A DNA stretch of 5,158 bases, taken from NCBI GenBank assembly GCA_905479535.1, contig CAJQMW010000388.1:1-5158 (forward strand). Reading direction: 5' to 3'. Made by a program: the position numbers and the translations under genes. This document shows, piece after piece, positions 5,127 to 5,158 of this stretch (position 1 is its first letter; every line of letters starts with the position of its first letter). Below the pieces are notes generated by a model. That model ran no database searches and had not been told where the DNA came from. It saw nothing but the letters and a program-made list of their open reading frames with translations. This stretch comes from an uncultured Maribacter sp. (GTDB taxonomy: Bacteria > Bacteroidota > Bacteroidia > Flavobacteriales > Flavobacteriaceae).

Positions 5127-5158
5127 GATGTATAGTTTTAAGATTTACTCGATAATCG

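Noticed and set aside
4641..5135. Plus-strand ORFs of 96 and 65 codons antisense to the persulfide dioxygenase
   Set aside because: They lie opposite conserved metal-binding motifs and look like reading-frame shadows.

Overview
The window looks like chromosomal DNA of a member of the Bacteroidota, most likely a flavobacterium. This rests on moderate-to-low GC content, weak or absent Shine-Dalgarno sequences before most genes, promoter elements resembling the Bacteroidota -7 box TAnnTTTG, a short lipoprotein with a Bacteroidota-style lipobox, and the character of the proteins. All five confident genes and the small lipoprotein ORF are on the minus strand, so transcription runs from high to low coordinates. 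No rRNA, tRNA, CRISPR array or complete mobile element was seen.

Right-hand half (about 2819-5158), sulfur metabolism. A 473-residue ETHE1-like persulfide dioxygenase fused to two rhodanese domains (3705-5126) is followed, after a 447-nt gap, by a single-domain rhodanese with an intact active-site cysteine (2910-3257). The gap holds two complex inverted repeats (3586-3606 and 3619-3662) and a Crp/Fnr-like palindrome, GTAAC-N4-GTTAC (3451-3464), placed about 41.5 nt from a plausible start of transcription. A clear intrinsic terminator (2819-2852) closes the rhodanese unit.

Middle (2050-2703). Uracil phosphoribosyltransferase (upp), a pyrimidine salvage enzyme, appears to have its own transcription unit.

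Left-hand part (1-1850), translation stress. An FNR-like palindrome (TGAT-N4-ATCA within 1834-1847) precedes a baeRF-type protein, a bacterial homologue of archaeo-eukaryotic release factors (619-1773). It is followed by a short HPF/RaiA-family ribosome hibernation factor (245-544) and a small lipoprotein ORF (25-213) that may be frameshifted. The spacing and shared orientation suggest an operon pairing ribosome rescue with ribosome hibernation.

The most interesting reading is that both the rescue/hibernation unit and the rhodanese unit carry a Crp/Fnr-family-like palindrome at nearly the same distance (about 30 nt) from a TAnnTTTG-like element. This suggests activation under redox, low-oxygen or sulfur stress, but it is inferred from sequence layout alone.
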